DNA of 60,000 bases. It comes from Bolinopsis microptera. Its lineage: Eukaryota > Ctenophora > Tentaculata > Lobata > Bolinopsidae. The notes under the pieces were generated by a model. That model was given only the letters and a program-made list of their open reading frames with translations, had not been told where the DNA came from and made no database searches. This document shows positions 1 to 11,000 of this stretch, piece by piece. The stretch is taken from positions 10,853,113-10,913,112 of the forward strand of contig NC_087081.1 of assembly GCF_026151205.1 (NCBI RefSeq). The letters are read 5' to 3'. A program made the position numbers and the translations under genes. How positions within the stretch are numbered: position 1 is the first letter of the stretch; the number at the start of each line of letters is the position of its first letter.

Positions 1-60
1 TTCATCAAAAGGGTCGAAACTCGGTTTATCAGATGGTTTGGGACATGACGGCGGTAATGC
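1..60 (-). repeat. Fragment of the 184 bp tandem-repeat family
   Basis: Read on the minus strand this end of the window matches the repeat at 59.3-59.8 kb, sharing a stretch of the form GTCCCAAACCATC followed by ACCGAGTTTCGAC. It shows the family is dispersed as well as tandem. The left end is cut by the window. Confidence 0.6.
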
Positions 61-339
61 ATTACTGATTTTGACTACAAAAACTTGACCCACAATTATG
101 ACTGTTCACAATATGAATATTGAGCCTACAGTCATATATGTGACTGAATTGTATTTGTAAGCTATATATTTTTATTCCAAAAATTCTAATATGTCCTCAG
201 CTACTGTATGTTTTACAGTTTTAGGAGAAGGAGACCATTATATTAATTAAAATAGAGTATAGATTATTCCCAGCAGTACTTTATCATCCAGAAATAACAA
301 GGGCACGTGCACTCGACATTCCGGCACAGTAAAATTTAC

Positions 340-425
340 TGGGCGGCGCTCAGCCTGTCATTCCGCCGAATCTTTATTCTGTTTATGAACATAATAGCCT
401 GGGGTCCCCAGGTAAAGTAAAATGA
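340..425 (+). repeat. Short dispersed repeat (two copies in window)
   Basis: The stretch from GGGCGGCGCTC to the GGGGTCCCCAG segment recurs at about 46738-46830, with the same order of blocks (GGCGGCGCTC, TCTGTTTATGAAC, GGTCCCCAG). No coding potential is seen. The element type is unknown. Confidence 0.5.
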
Positions 426-563
426 GAGTCAGAGAAGAAAGAACAGTTTGAGTAACTTTGTCAGACGCGTCAGTATAGCCGTTTTCATGTCAGAGAGATC
501 CTTCGGCGAACTATCAGTAGCACACAATGGCAGGTCAGTCTGAGTCACAGGGGCCGCGCGGGA

Positions 564-722
564 GCTGAAACCAGGTTTTCGATCAAAAGCTGCCATTTGT
601 AGTCAAACGTCGCCAACAGCTGCTCTCGTCTAATGAAATTGCGGCACGAGAGCAATACAACTGTTGGTGACGTTTGAGTTTGACTACAAATGGCAGCGTT
701 TGATCGAAAACCTGGTTTCAGC
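564..722. repeat. Foldback element, 66-77 bp arms
   Basis: The left arm 564-629 and right arm 646-722 are imperfect reverse complements, both ending in GCTGAAACCAGG, around a 16 base spacer. A short C run follows the right end. This is consistent with a small non-autonomous foldback (MITE-like) element. No target duplication was recognised. Confidence 0.8.
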
Positions 723-830
723 CCCCCCCCTGTTCAGTCCATCAGTAACTGAAAATAAAACCCATTACGCCAGTGTTGCTATTAGGAGCTAATGTTTCAG
801 TTTAGTTGATTGACGGTATCAACCTATCGA

Positions 831-863
831 GATCGCACTGCTCTGCGAAGCAGAGCAACGATC
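831..863. repeat. Perfect 8 bp hairpin with GAA loop
   Basis: TGCTCTGC and GCAGAGCA (839-846, 850-857) flank a GAA loop, with an outer GATCG/CGATC extension. The TTC/GAA loop is the same as in the GC hairpin pair at 37.1 kb. Confidence 0.7.
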
Positions 864-1139
864 TTCGATGCAAAGCAAGAATGCTAGTTTGCGCGGCGCG
901 TCGAAGTCCTCCAAATATTTAAATACAAACTGGTGTTATCGGGAAGGTTGGTAAGATATAATCAGAACTCGGCTAATTATATATTTGATTTCAAACAAGT
1001 CATTTTAGGTTATACTAATACTATTCCGGGAACATAAATTAAAATATCGTATTTCTGTCGATAAATGGTTACATTTTTATGTAGATCGATTAAAGGTGGT
1101 TTCAACTGTCGGGGGCCCTTTTAGAACAATCTCGAAGAT

Positions 1140-1360
1140 CGACTGTAGAGTGATTTAGCACGCGCGATTTTTTACCGAATTTCGTATAACTATAACTATA
1201 AGTATAACATGCTGGCGCGTATTTTGCGCAAATTTCTTAAAAACCTTCACATACATATGTAAATATTTCTTATTCCTGTTATCTTTAACATTGAATTATA
1301 ATGTTTTGAGCTTAAATATACCTGCTGAACTACTTTCGATGAGTCTAAATGCCTGAAAAA
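1140..1360 (+). repeat. Diverged fragment of the 36-38 kb palindromic family
   Basis: The blocks TTTTTTACCGAATTTCGTAT, GCAAATTTCTTAAAAA and GATGAGTCTAAATGCCTG occur in the same order as at 36880-37050, and inverted at about 37450-37640. The fragment directly abuts a solo arm of foldback family FB-A, as in the centre of the large palindrome. It is therefore probably a relic of the same composite. Confidence 0.6.
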
Positions 1361-1372
1361 CAATATAGGGGG

Positions 1373-1590
1373 TTACAATTGTAATAGATTAAGAAGAACT
1401 ACCCGAATTATTCGTAAGCCGTGAATGAATGGAAAAAGCGAGCGACCGATTTTATTCTTGGTATCATTTTGCATTTGCGGCCGGTAATTCAAATTAATAT
1501 CATTTCCTTTTGTTTGGGAAAGAGAGACACTAGCAGTAGCACTAGCAGCGGTCCACAACCCATGATTATGGGTTTTGGTCAAATTTATTA
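1373..1590 (+). repeat. Solo arm of foldback family FB-A
   Basis: About 210 bp ending in CCATGATTATGGGTTTTGG is shared with copies at 6047-6302, 35149-35660 (both arms), 37250-37425, 41931-42089 and 42480-42826. On the minus strand it is open as a short peptide with a recognisable SVSLSQTKGNDIN segment, but the frame is short and broken between copies. I treat it as non-coding repeat. Confidence 0.75.
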
Positions 1591-1593
1591 ATA

Positions 1594-2131
1594 TTATTAT
1601 TATGAAGTGAGCTGATTAGAGCTTATAATTATAGTTATAACTTATAGTGAATGAAAATCTAGCGACCGCCTAAACGAAACAACAGGCGCAATTCTTGTTA
1701 TTTTTAAAATTCTGAAATCTCTTTATTAATCATTTCAATTCCAAATTTAAGTACTTATCAGAGAAATTGTTTTTTCCCCGTTAACCGGGTTGCACGTGTT
1801 TTAACGCCATGCGAAGTCTTGAGAATGCCAGGTTTATTTCCAGACCTGTGGTTATGTGGTATTACATATTTAAGTAACAGAGGTCAAAGAATATGTTATT
1901 TTCCTGGACTGAATTGAAATTAATTTTATTCTTATCGTGTTATCAAAATTTCGATGCACTCACATTTTACAGAATTTTGTTTGCTGAAATTTAATGTGGT
2001 GCTTAATTGCAACAAACATTAAATTAGAGTCAGACGAGGAAATATCTGAGAAATTTTGCAGGAAGTTTAAATTTCTTCTAAATTTCTGCTAAATTGTAAA
2101 AAGTTGCAATTAATTAAAATGTAATTAATTA
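1594..2131. other. Stretch with no recognised gene
   Basis: AT-rich sequence up to the start of the large palindrome. I see no coding frame of note, RNA gene or clear repeat. Confidence 0.5.
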
Positions 2132-5100
2132 ATAGTAAGGGGAAAAGTGGTCGATTTAAGGGTTCCGTTGGATTTGAATGTTCACAAGGATTTCTCAACG
2201 GAATATGGTAGTTAAGACCCCTACGAACATAATTAGACTTGTTGCCAATTTTGTATCTCAACAGAAACACCACTTTTACCACTTTTTACCACCTTTGTAC
2301 CACCTGTCTGGTTTGCCAAATATCTTTAGTTGTGAACGTCGTAAAAGGCTGCAAATTAACCTAGAATGTTTATCTTATCAAGGAGTAAAACTTTTGTGTG
2401 AAAAATTTTTACATTGGACAATCAGCTAATTGTATAATTACCAATTAGTTAATCACCAAAAAATTTGAAAATTTTTTATTGGCTCAAAATGATTGAAATC
2501 GTTTAAAACACGGAGAAATGTAGTTTTTAGAAAAACTTCAAAAATTTTTCACTTAAAAATTTTTTTCGAGACTTGGAAAAAAGTTTGAAAATTTAAAAAT
2601 ATTTTTATTCCGCCAAAAGTGATCGAATTGCATGAAACGTGGATAAAAATGCTTTGCAGAAAAACTTCGAAGATTTTGAGATTTGGGAATACTAAAATCA
2701 TCAATATTTGAAGTTGGAGTTCAGTAAATCTCGACATATTTTAGTAATTAGGAATAGCTTAGCGGAAAGGGCCGAACCTGAAAAAGGTTAACCACACAAT
2801 ATTAGAGTTTCATAACTAATTACAATACAGCTTTTATTCCACAAATTCCACATAAAGAAACAGCACAAAAGGACCATTTAAGATCGAACCGATTTTACCT
2901 GCTGTACTATCATTTTATTGATTTCAATGATCAAAACCTCTGTACCGTCAATCTTGCCAATCTATACCGGGTATCTGAATGTACCGGACCTCTTATTTAC
3001 CTCTATAATTAGACCCAGTTGTGCAAGAAATGCGATTTCTCACAGGGGTTTCTTTTAACTGTGCACTTTTTGTCACTCTCGCAACTCGCAAGAGGCCCGG
3101 TATTATAGGGGGGTATAGGTGTGCAGTGTGTAGGCTTTATATTATCTTTATAATCTGGGCATAATTCCTAAAAAAGTTACTGGTCAGAAATATTTATATG
3201 GTTGATATTTTATTTGTGCGCAAATTAGTATTTTTCACTCACACCTCAAATTAAATAGTTTAATAGTCACTACGGCAGCACCTGAATTCATATAAGTTAC
3301 ATTTTCTCATCAGTTAGTTTCATAGGTTGTCATCAAGCACAGTAGAAAGCATGCCACTTAATCCAATAATCTTCACTCACTTAATTAGCCATCCAATCAG
3401 GCCTATCTTAGTTAATCACGTGACACACCATCCCATTTATGATCTTCCGTTTTAGTTCACCTTGTTGATAGTTTTTGTCACGATTCATCCGTCAACTCTT
3501 AAAATTCCACCCCACCTTAGACGAGACAGAATTCTACGTTTAAATTTATCACTCACATGTTTAGTTTAGAGAGAGATCAGTTCTGGAGTTTACCATTTTT
3601 ATTTACGTTACAATCTTTACTTTTCTACAAAACCCCAAAATTTAAAGTCTTTCACTTTGTTATCCTACCACTAAGTTCGAGCAGCTAGGTACACTAAGTG
3701 TGCTACATAGGAAGTGAGTGTAAATATACCTTCCATCATCCACTGTGCCCCCACTGTGGCTTTTTTGTATTGTGAATGCGCATGCCGCTTCGTTTGCTAT
3801 GCCAGATACCTCGAATATCCCCCATATGTCATTGCCAGGGTCGGGATAGAGCTGGAGATAGCATTGAAAAGTTGCTAGAAATAGCTAGATTTAGAGTAAA
3901 CTGGTGGTAGCTGGGTGGTGCTAGCATGGATGTAGCAGAACGTAGCTACACGGGGTTTCATTGGAGTTGGTTATTTTAATGGCCAAAGAGTGCCGGAACT
4001 TAAGTTACTTAAGATTGCAGTTGAGGGGCAGTGTAAACCACGGTGTAGTCAGGGACACAGAGCTACAGTGCAGGAGTACTGCAAGTGCAATAGAACAGTG
4101 CAAGTGATACAGTCTGCAACAGTAAAACGCCGACGAAGCTAGACTTAGAGTGAACTGATGGAAGCTGGGTGGTGCTAAAATGGAGGTAGCAGAACGTACT
4201 ACATGATGAAAACAGGAAAACTAAGGCTGGTTGAGACCTAAAAAGATGTGAATCTGTCCTGATAGATCCAGTGAAGAGCGAGTAGCGAAGAGTTTGATCA
4301 CTAACCTAAAGCTCTAAAGAAGAAGAGGGCTAAAGAGACTCACTTTGATCAATCAATCTAAAAAGGGTGGGTCAGTCTCTCTGTTTTCATCAGATTCTGA
4401 TGAAAGGCTGTTAAGCTCAGGACGGTGATCTTAATAGGTCGGATAGCTGTACCTGGTTGCTTCCAGCCCACCCTTGTCGCTTGAAAATAAGTTCTCACCC
4501 CACCTATTCCAAAAATGCAGTTACCAGAGCAGGAAACTCTTCTTCCTACTCTTCTTTCAACCCAAACAAAATCAGGTTCCAGCTCCTCTCCTCCTCTGCA
4601 GCCACAATCTTATCTCCTTCTTCGGCGTTTTACTGTTGCATACTGTATCACTTGCACTGTTCTTTTGCACTTGCAGTACTCCTGCACTGTAGCTCTGTGT
4701 CCCTGACTACACCGTGGTTTACACTGCCCCTCAACTGCAATCTTAAGTAACTTTAGTTCCGGCACTCTTTGGCCATTAAAATAACCAACTCCAATGAAAC
4801 CCCGTGTAGCTACGTTCTGCTACATCCATGCTAGCACCACCCAGCTACCACCAGTTTACTCTAAATCTAGCTATTCCTAGCAACTTTTCAATGCTATCTC
4901 CAGCTCTATCCCGACCCTGGCAATGACATATGGGGGTTATTCGAGGTATCTGGCATAGCAAACGAAGCGGCATGCGCATTCACAATACAAAAAAAGCCAC
5001 AGTGGGGGCACAGTGGATGATGGAAGGTATATTTACACTCGCTTCCTATACCCCCCTATAATACCGGGCCTCTTGCGAGTTGCGAGAGTGACAAAAAGTG

Positions 5101-6016
5101 CACAGTTAAAAGAAACCCCTGTGAGAAATCGCATTTCTTGCACAACTGGGTCTAATTATAGAGGTAAATAAGAGGTCCGGTACATTCAGATACCCGGTAT
5201 AGATTGGCAAGATTGACGGTACAGAGGTTTTGATCATTGAAATCAATAAAATGATAGTACAGCAGGTAAAATCGGTTCGATCTTAAATGGTCCTTTTGTG
5301 CTGTTTCTTTATGTGGAATTTGATAAAGCTGTATTGTAATTAGTTATGAAACTCTAATATTGTGTGGTTAACCTTTTTCAGGTTCAGCCCTTTCCGCTAA
5401 GCTATTCCTAATTACTAAAATATGTCGAGATTTACTGAACTCCAACTTCAAATATTGATGATTTTAGTATTCCCCTATCTCAAAATCTTCGAAGTTTTTC
5501 TGCAAAGCATTTTTATCCACGTTTCATGCAATTCGATCACTTTTGGCGGAAAAAAATATTTTTAAATTTTCAAACTTTTTTCCAAGTCTCGAAAAAAATT
5601 TTTAAGTGAAAAATTTTTGAAGTTTTTCTAAAAACTACATTTCTCCGTGTTTTAAACGATTTCAATCATTTTGAGCCAATAAAAAATTTTCAAATTTTTT
5701 GGTGATTAACTAATTGGTAATTATCCAATTAGCTGATTGTCCAATGTAAAAATTTTTCACACAAAAGTTTTACTCCTTGATAAGATAAACATTCTAGGTT
5801 AATTTGCAGCCTTTTACGCCGTTCACAACTAAAGATATTTGGCAAACCAGACAGGTGGTACAAAGGTGGTAAAAAGTGGTAAAAGTGGTGTTTCTGTTGA
5901 GATACAAAATTGGCAACAAGTCTAATTATGTTCGTAGGGGTCTTAACTACCATATTCCGTTGAGAAATCCTTGTGAACATTCAAATCCAACGGAATGCCA
6001 CTTTTCCCCTTACTAT
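2132..6016. mobile_element. Giant palindromic (foldback) element with arms of about 1.4 kb
   Basis: The right arm, about 4620-6016, is the reverse complement of the left arm, 2132-4137, once the 588 bp LTR in the left arm is removed. The outer ends read ATAGTAAGGGGAAAAGTGG and its complement. The spacer is 4138-4619. The arms are nearly identical, including a matching 83-codon frame at 2178-2429 (+) and 5729-5980 (-) that resembles no family I know. No transposase is recognised, so it is probably non-autonomous. High arm identity means recent origin or ongoing conversion between arms. Confidence 0.85.
3120..3707 (+). mobile_element. Solo LTR, 588 bp, with 4 bp target duplication
   Basis: The segment begins TGTGCAGTG and ends GTGCTACA, the TG...CA pattern of retrotransposon LTRs. 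It is flanked by TAGG at 3116-3119 and 3708-3711. The opposite palindrome arm (about 5041-5055) carries the uninterrupted site with a single TAGG, so the empty site is visible in the same molecule. A 4 bp duplication fits Gypsy-type integrases, but no internal coding region remains to assign a family. Confidence 0.85.
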
Positions 6017-6046
6017 AACATCAATCACATGCTGTAAAAATATTTT

Positions 6047-6302
6047 TGGGTTGCGTTCGGGTCGATACCTAGTATTTCTGGATATAAGGGTGGTAGTTAG
6101 TGAATTAACTGAAGTTTATTGAATTTTTATTGCCGAGTACAGCTGCCTTCGGGTAGTTCTTCTTAATCTATTACAACTGTAAATGAATTGGTATCATTTT
6201 GTATTTGCAGACGGTCATTCCAATTAATATCATTGACTTTTGTTTGGGAAAGAGAAACACTGGCAGCGGTCCACTCTACCCTATTATGGGTTTTGGTCAA
6301 AT
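6047..6302 (+). repeat. Partial FB-A foldback copy (inner part plus right arm)
   Basis: It contains the inner sequence (GGGTCGATACCTAGTATTTC, GCCGAGTACAGCTGCC) and one arm ending in GGGTTTTGGTCAAAT, as in the complete copy at 35149-35660. The left arm is missing. It abuts the palindromic element that ends at 6016. Confidence 0.75.
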
Positions 6303-6640
6303 TAATAGTAATAAAAATACACAAAACGAAAATGTTTGTTACAATTTTTTTCAATGCATTGTACAGATCTGGGTACTACTACTATAATAAATGGGGATGA
6401 AATCCATATTTCCTGACAGTGACAGATGACAGCGAATAACTTCAAATAAGCTTCCAGTATTGAATAATGATCAAACCCAGAATTGCACTGTCATATATCA
6501 AACAAATATGGTTGACCTCTTTACAAATATCCAAATCTTAGTGCTCTCTCGACGAGAAATTGTCCAAATCATGCTTCAAATTCTTTTACACCCATCTGCT
6601 GTTTTTCTAGTCGACGATATGTTCTCAAATTCTATTCTGA
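6303..6640. other. Stretch with no recognised gene
   Basis: AT-rich sequence between the FB-A fragment and the 3' side of the kringle/TSP1 gene. Short open frames on the plus strand show no family features. Confidence 0.4.
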
Positions 6641-8000
6641 GGTGAAGGGATGTTAATAAAACATTAATACAAAATAACTGTTAAATTCAAGTGTTCTTGT
6701 AATGGGAGAAAAAAAAGATGTGAAGTAAAATGTTCTTATTGCAATCATAATTGAGGATATTTTAAAGACGTTTATAACGGACCAGGGGAGTCACTTTTAA
6801 AAAGGTTACCAATCAAATTTATAGCTAATTAGCGAACATGTGTCTTCGGCCTTCGCATCGGTTGATTGAAAAGTTGGTTGAAAAGTGTCGGTCTTCCACT
6901 ATAAATACTTAACCAACCATTCAATCGACGTAAAGAAAGAGTTTCTGCCTTTCATGTTAAGACTTACTTCGGCCGTAGTTGACGCAGGTAGAACAAGTAC
7001 ACCATTTTTTTTGGGATGAGCACCGTCCCCACTTAGAACAGCAAACAGCGCCTCTTGGGTGGTCAGGGTTACACTGACTGGTTGAGCCATCCGCGAGGGG
7101 GAACTTCGAACCACATCGATTGTCGTCTCTCCAAAGGCAAGGGTCAGCGTTGCAGTCTTGAGATTCCAAATCGTCTCCATCGCAATCAGCCCCTCCATTT
7201 TCTGGGGCAGGGTTGGAACAACTTCTACTTCTAAATTTAGATCCTCCTCCGCATGAAACCGAGCACTCAGACCATTCCCCAAATTCAGACCAGCCTCCGT
7301 CAACTGTAGGGCAAGGGCCACCGTCGCAGTCTTGAGAGGTGAAGGGATGTTAATAAAACATAAATAAAAAATAACTGTTAAATTCAAATGTTCTTGTAAT
7401 GGGAGCAAAAAGCGATCTGAAGTAAAATGTTCTTATTGCAATCATAATTGAGGGTATTTTAAAGACGTGTATAACGGACCAGAGGAGTCACTTTTTAAAA
7501 GGTAACCAAGAAAATGTATAGCTAATTAGCGTACATATGTGTCTACGAATCGGTTGATTGAAAAGTTGGTTGAAAAGTGTCGGCCTTCCACTATAACTAC
7601 TTAACCAACTATTCAATCGACCAAGAAAGAATTTCTGCCTTTCATGTTAACACTTACTTCGGCCGTAGTTGACGCAGGTAGGACAAGTACAATATCTTGG
7701 TACGGATGAGCACCGTCCCCACTTAGAACAGCAAACAGCGCCTTTTGGGTGGTCAGGGTTACACTGACTGGGAGAGCCATCCGCGAGGGGGAACTCCGGA
7801 CCACATCGCTTGTCGTTTCTCCAAAGGCAAGGGTCAGCGTTGCAGTCTTGAGATTCCGAATCGTCTCCATCGCAATCAGCCCCTCCATTTTCTGGGGCAG
7901 GATTGGAACAACTTCTACTTCTACTTTGAGATCCTCCTCCGCATGCAACCGAGCACTCAGACCAATCAGAAAAGGCAGACCATCCTCCGTCAACGGAGCA
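6640..8000. repeat. Tandem duplication of the 3' exon and flank (about 690 bp units)
   Basis: 6640-7310 and about 7330-8000 align over a non-coding part (for example GGTGAAGGGATGTTAATAAA and GTTGATTGAAAAGTTGGTTG) and over the TSP1/chitin-binding coding part. Divergence of several percent suggests an older event than the 3 kb duplication upstream. Confidence 0.75.
6957..7303 (-). CDS. Terminal exon: one TSP1 repeat plus chitin-binding-like domain
   Basis: The acceptor CCCTACAG precedes 7303, in phase 1. The exon encodes one TSP1 repeat ([20 protein letters not shown]) and an eight-cysteine hevein-like domain starting [12 protein letters not shown]. It ends GRSKS-stop at 6957. A GTAAGT at 6967-6962 overlaps the last codons, so splicing at 6968 is also possible, as at the related exon 8677-7658. 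It is the only TSP1 in the gene with CSVSCGGG, which fits the O-fucosylation pattern CxxS/TCxxG; the other repeats have Ala there. The exon and about 320 bp of its 3' flank are a tandem duplicate of the preceding terminal exon region. Confidence 0.7.
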
Positions 8001-11000
8001 AGGGTCAGCATTGCAGTCTTGAGATTGCGAATCGTCTCCATCGCAATCAGTCCCTCCATTTTCTGGAGCAGGGTTGGAACAACTTCTACTTCTACTTTGA
8101 GATCCTCCTCCGCATGCAACCGAGCACTCAGACCAATCAGAAAAGTCAGACCATCCTCCATCAATGGGGCAAGGGTCAGCATTGCAGTCTCGAGATTGCA
8201 AATCGTCTCCATCGCAATCAGTCCCTCCATTTTCTGGAGCAGGGTTGGAACAACTTCTGCTCCTAATTTGAGATCCTCCTCCGCATGCAACCGAGCACTC
8301 AGACCAATCAGAAAAGGCAGACCATCCTCCGTCAACGGAGCAAGGGTCAGCATTGCAGTCTTGAGATTGCGAATCGTCTCCATCGCAATCAGTCCCTCCA
8401 TTTTCTGGAGCAGGGTTGGAACAACTTCTACTTCTACTTTGAGATCCTCCTCCGCATGCAACCGAGCACTCAGACCAATCAGAAAAGTCAGACCATCCTC
8501 CATCAATGGGGCAAGGGTCAGCATTGCAGTCTCGAGATTGCAAGTCGCCTCCATCGCAATCAGTCCCTCCATTTTCTGGAGCAGGGTTGGAACAACTTCT
8601 GCTCCTAGTTTGAGATCCTCCTCCGCATGCAACCGAGCACTCAGACCATTCCGAGAATTCAGACCAGCCTCCGTCAACTGGGCAAATAAAAGGTCATCGT
8701 TAATTTTACAATTGGAAAAACGTTTTGTTTTTCGCAAAAATTTGTCAAATGACGTTTAACTTTAATTTTGTCGTATTAGTGAAGTAACTGCACCCACACG
8801 CAACCTCACAAATTTTCAATTTTGGAAATGAGAGTATAGACATTATAGACACACGCCACACATGATTTAGTTTGAAGATCAAATTCAAAATGCTTACCAG
8901 CGCATATAGGTATATCACAGTACTCCCATCGAGGCACAGTTCCCTCACCATTATAACACCAGGCGCCATTTTCACTGAAGAAAATGACGACACATGTTAT
9001 AATGAAGAATTTCTAAAAGTAAAAAGAAATTTATATTCCAACGCCCCTTCATTGCAGTTTTATTGTAGATTTTACTTAAATCTACAATAAATGTTTGTGC
9101 CCCTACCTTGTGCTCGACATGATAAAAATGATTATGGAACACTACCGCAGATATATCAGATATAGAAGACTTACCCGTCTGGATTTCTGCAATAGTTCTC
9201 ATGCAGTCCTGAATCAGGTTTTCTGAAAATGATTTTGTAATAAGCTATTTTCCTAAAGTAGGTAGTGTTGTGAATCGTAACTAAAAATTTGGCTTCTGTC
9301 GAGAGCCCTTTTAGAAACATCTCGAAGTTTGGGTGTAAAGTGATTTAGGACGCTCTATTAAATAGAGTACATGTCTCAACTCTCATCTTCCAAATTCCGA
9401 ATAATCTGGATAAGAATAAATATAAATCTGGATTATGCCATATTGTGGCCGCCTGTGGGTGAGACGTGTTTATACCTAATGTGCCTTAGAAGCACCAAGA
9501 AAACTTACCTCTCAGCAGTTGCAATGTGTACATTAGGTGATTGAGAGTCCCATCTCTGGCAGACGTTTCCTGATACTGTGACAGATACAGTTCCCCTGTA
9601 GTCTAATCCATCTTCATCCGCTTTATCAACACACTCTGGAGTTAATCCATTTGTTATTATTTTTAGAAACGTTAATAATGAATGAAATTAGTTTCTTGAT
9701 AAACGTTGGCTTGATGGTGAGGTAAATTGGGGTTTGCGGTAAATCTGCGTTTGCGGTTAATTGGAGCACGGTAAATCTGCGTTTGCGGTAAATTGGAACA
9801 CAGTAAATTGGAATCTGTAAACAAGGCCATCTGTGAATCAGAGCGCACAGAGACCTCTAATTCATTGAAGGAGGGCGTGGCAGCCTCATGATGATTTTAA
9901 AAATACATACTTTCCAATATCTGGCATTCTGGCTCATTGTTTATACTTTTATACAAAGTGGAAATCATAGCATAGTACGATGTCAAGTTTAGAAATAATC
10001 ACTAAGGTAGTCTACCCTAAACTTAAGTTTTAATTACATGCAAAAATATTTTAACGTCATTATCATCACTCGATGGACGATGACGTCATCAAGTTAAGCG
10101 TTTTTAAGCTTGATTTTTGACAAAGTGACAACTTTAAATAAAAGTCGAATAAAATCCCGCATTTCGTGATTTAGTATTCTCTGCTATTGGGTCATCCTTT
10201 GGGTTGTGGAGCTAAGTCTGGTTTCTATACTTAAACGTACTGATATACACAATGAGTATTAAGGGTTATAAATATTTTTTTATAATTTTCCTAATGTCTA
10301 AACAGCCTGCAAAATCTCAGATCTATGGCAATTTTGGGTTTTTTAAACCGAATTTTCTAAAAAAGTGGTGGTGAGTATTTTATGCAAATTTCTTAAACAT
10401 CTCCACATAGCTATTTGTCACTCCAGTCATTTTTAACAATGAATCCAAATATTTTGTATTAAAAATCATGCTAAACGACTCAAGATGAGTCTAATAAATG
10501 ATGGAGCTTAGATGGCCAAAGCTCTGAATCAGCTCAGTTGTGAACCACCAGTTGATATGACTACTTTTCTGTGCAAGAGGTTTTTGAAGATAACTATAAG
10601 TTAGCAATGTTACTGGCAGAATCATTTCATCTGGTTCGCTTTCAAAATGACAAGTTAAAGCAGATGAAAATCGCACTAAGCTCAACCAAGAATCAGTTAA
10701 TTAAGAATCAGAAGTGGGTTATCAGCTTACACGAAACAATTATTGAAACAGCTGCAGGCAGTGCAGACCGCTGTAAAAGAAACGGCCGAGAGTCAGTTAA
10801 AATCATAGTTGGTTCGTGCGCACTTAACGTACTTTTAAAACATAACGCACTTAACGTACGAAAAAACGTAAAACGCACTTTTACAGCTACCCTCGCTGGG
10901 CCATTTGCGGTTTTTTCATTTTTGAATACACAGTTCAAAACATCAGACAGTGTTATTTCCAAGATTTCACATAAACTGTCATCGGTGAGCCTCACAGTAG

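Noticed and set aside
1373-1582. Peptide with SVSLSQTKGNDIN as a conserved small gene
   Set aside because: It is the translation of a foldback arm; frames and lengths differ between copies and no start or splice context is conserved.
2178-2429. 83-codon frame duplicated at 5729-5980
   Set aside because: Identical only because both lie in palindrome arms; no family features, no flanking gene signals.
7745-8759. Plus-strand open frames over the TSP1 exons (also at 12235-12812, 15242-15819, 18210-18787)
   Set aside because: They are antisense shadows of the minus-strand TSP1 exons; the minus strand has the Cys/Trp pattern and matching splice phases.
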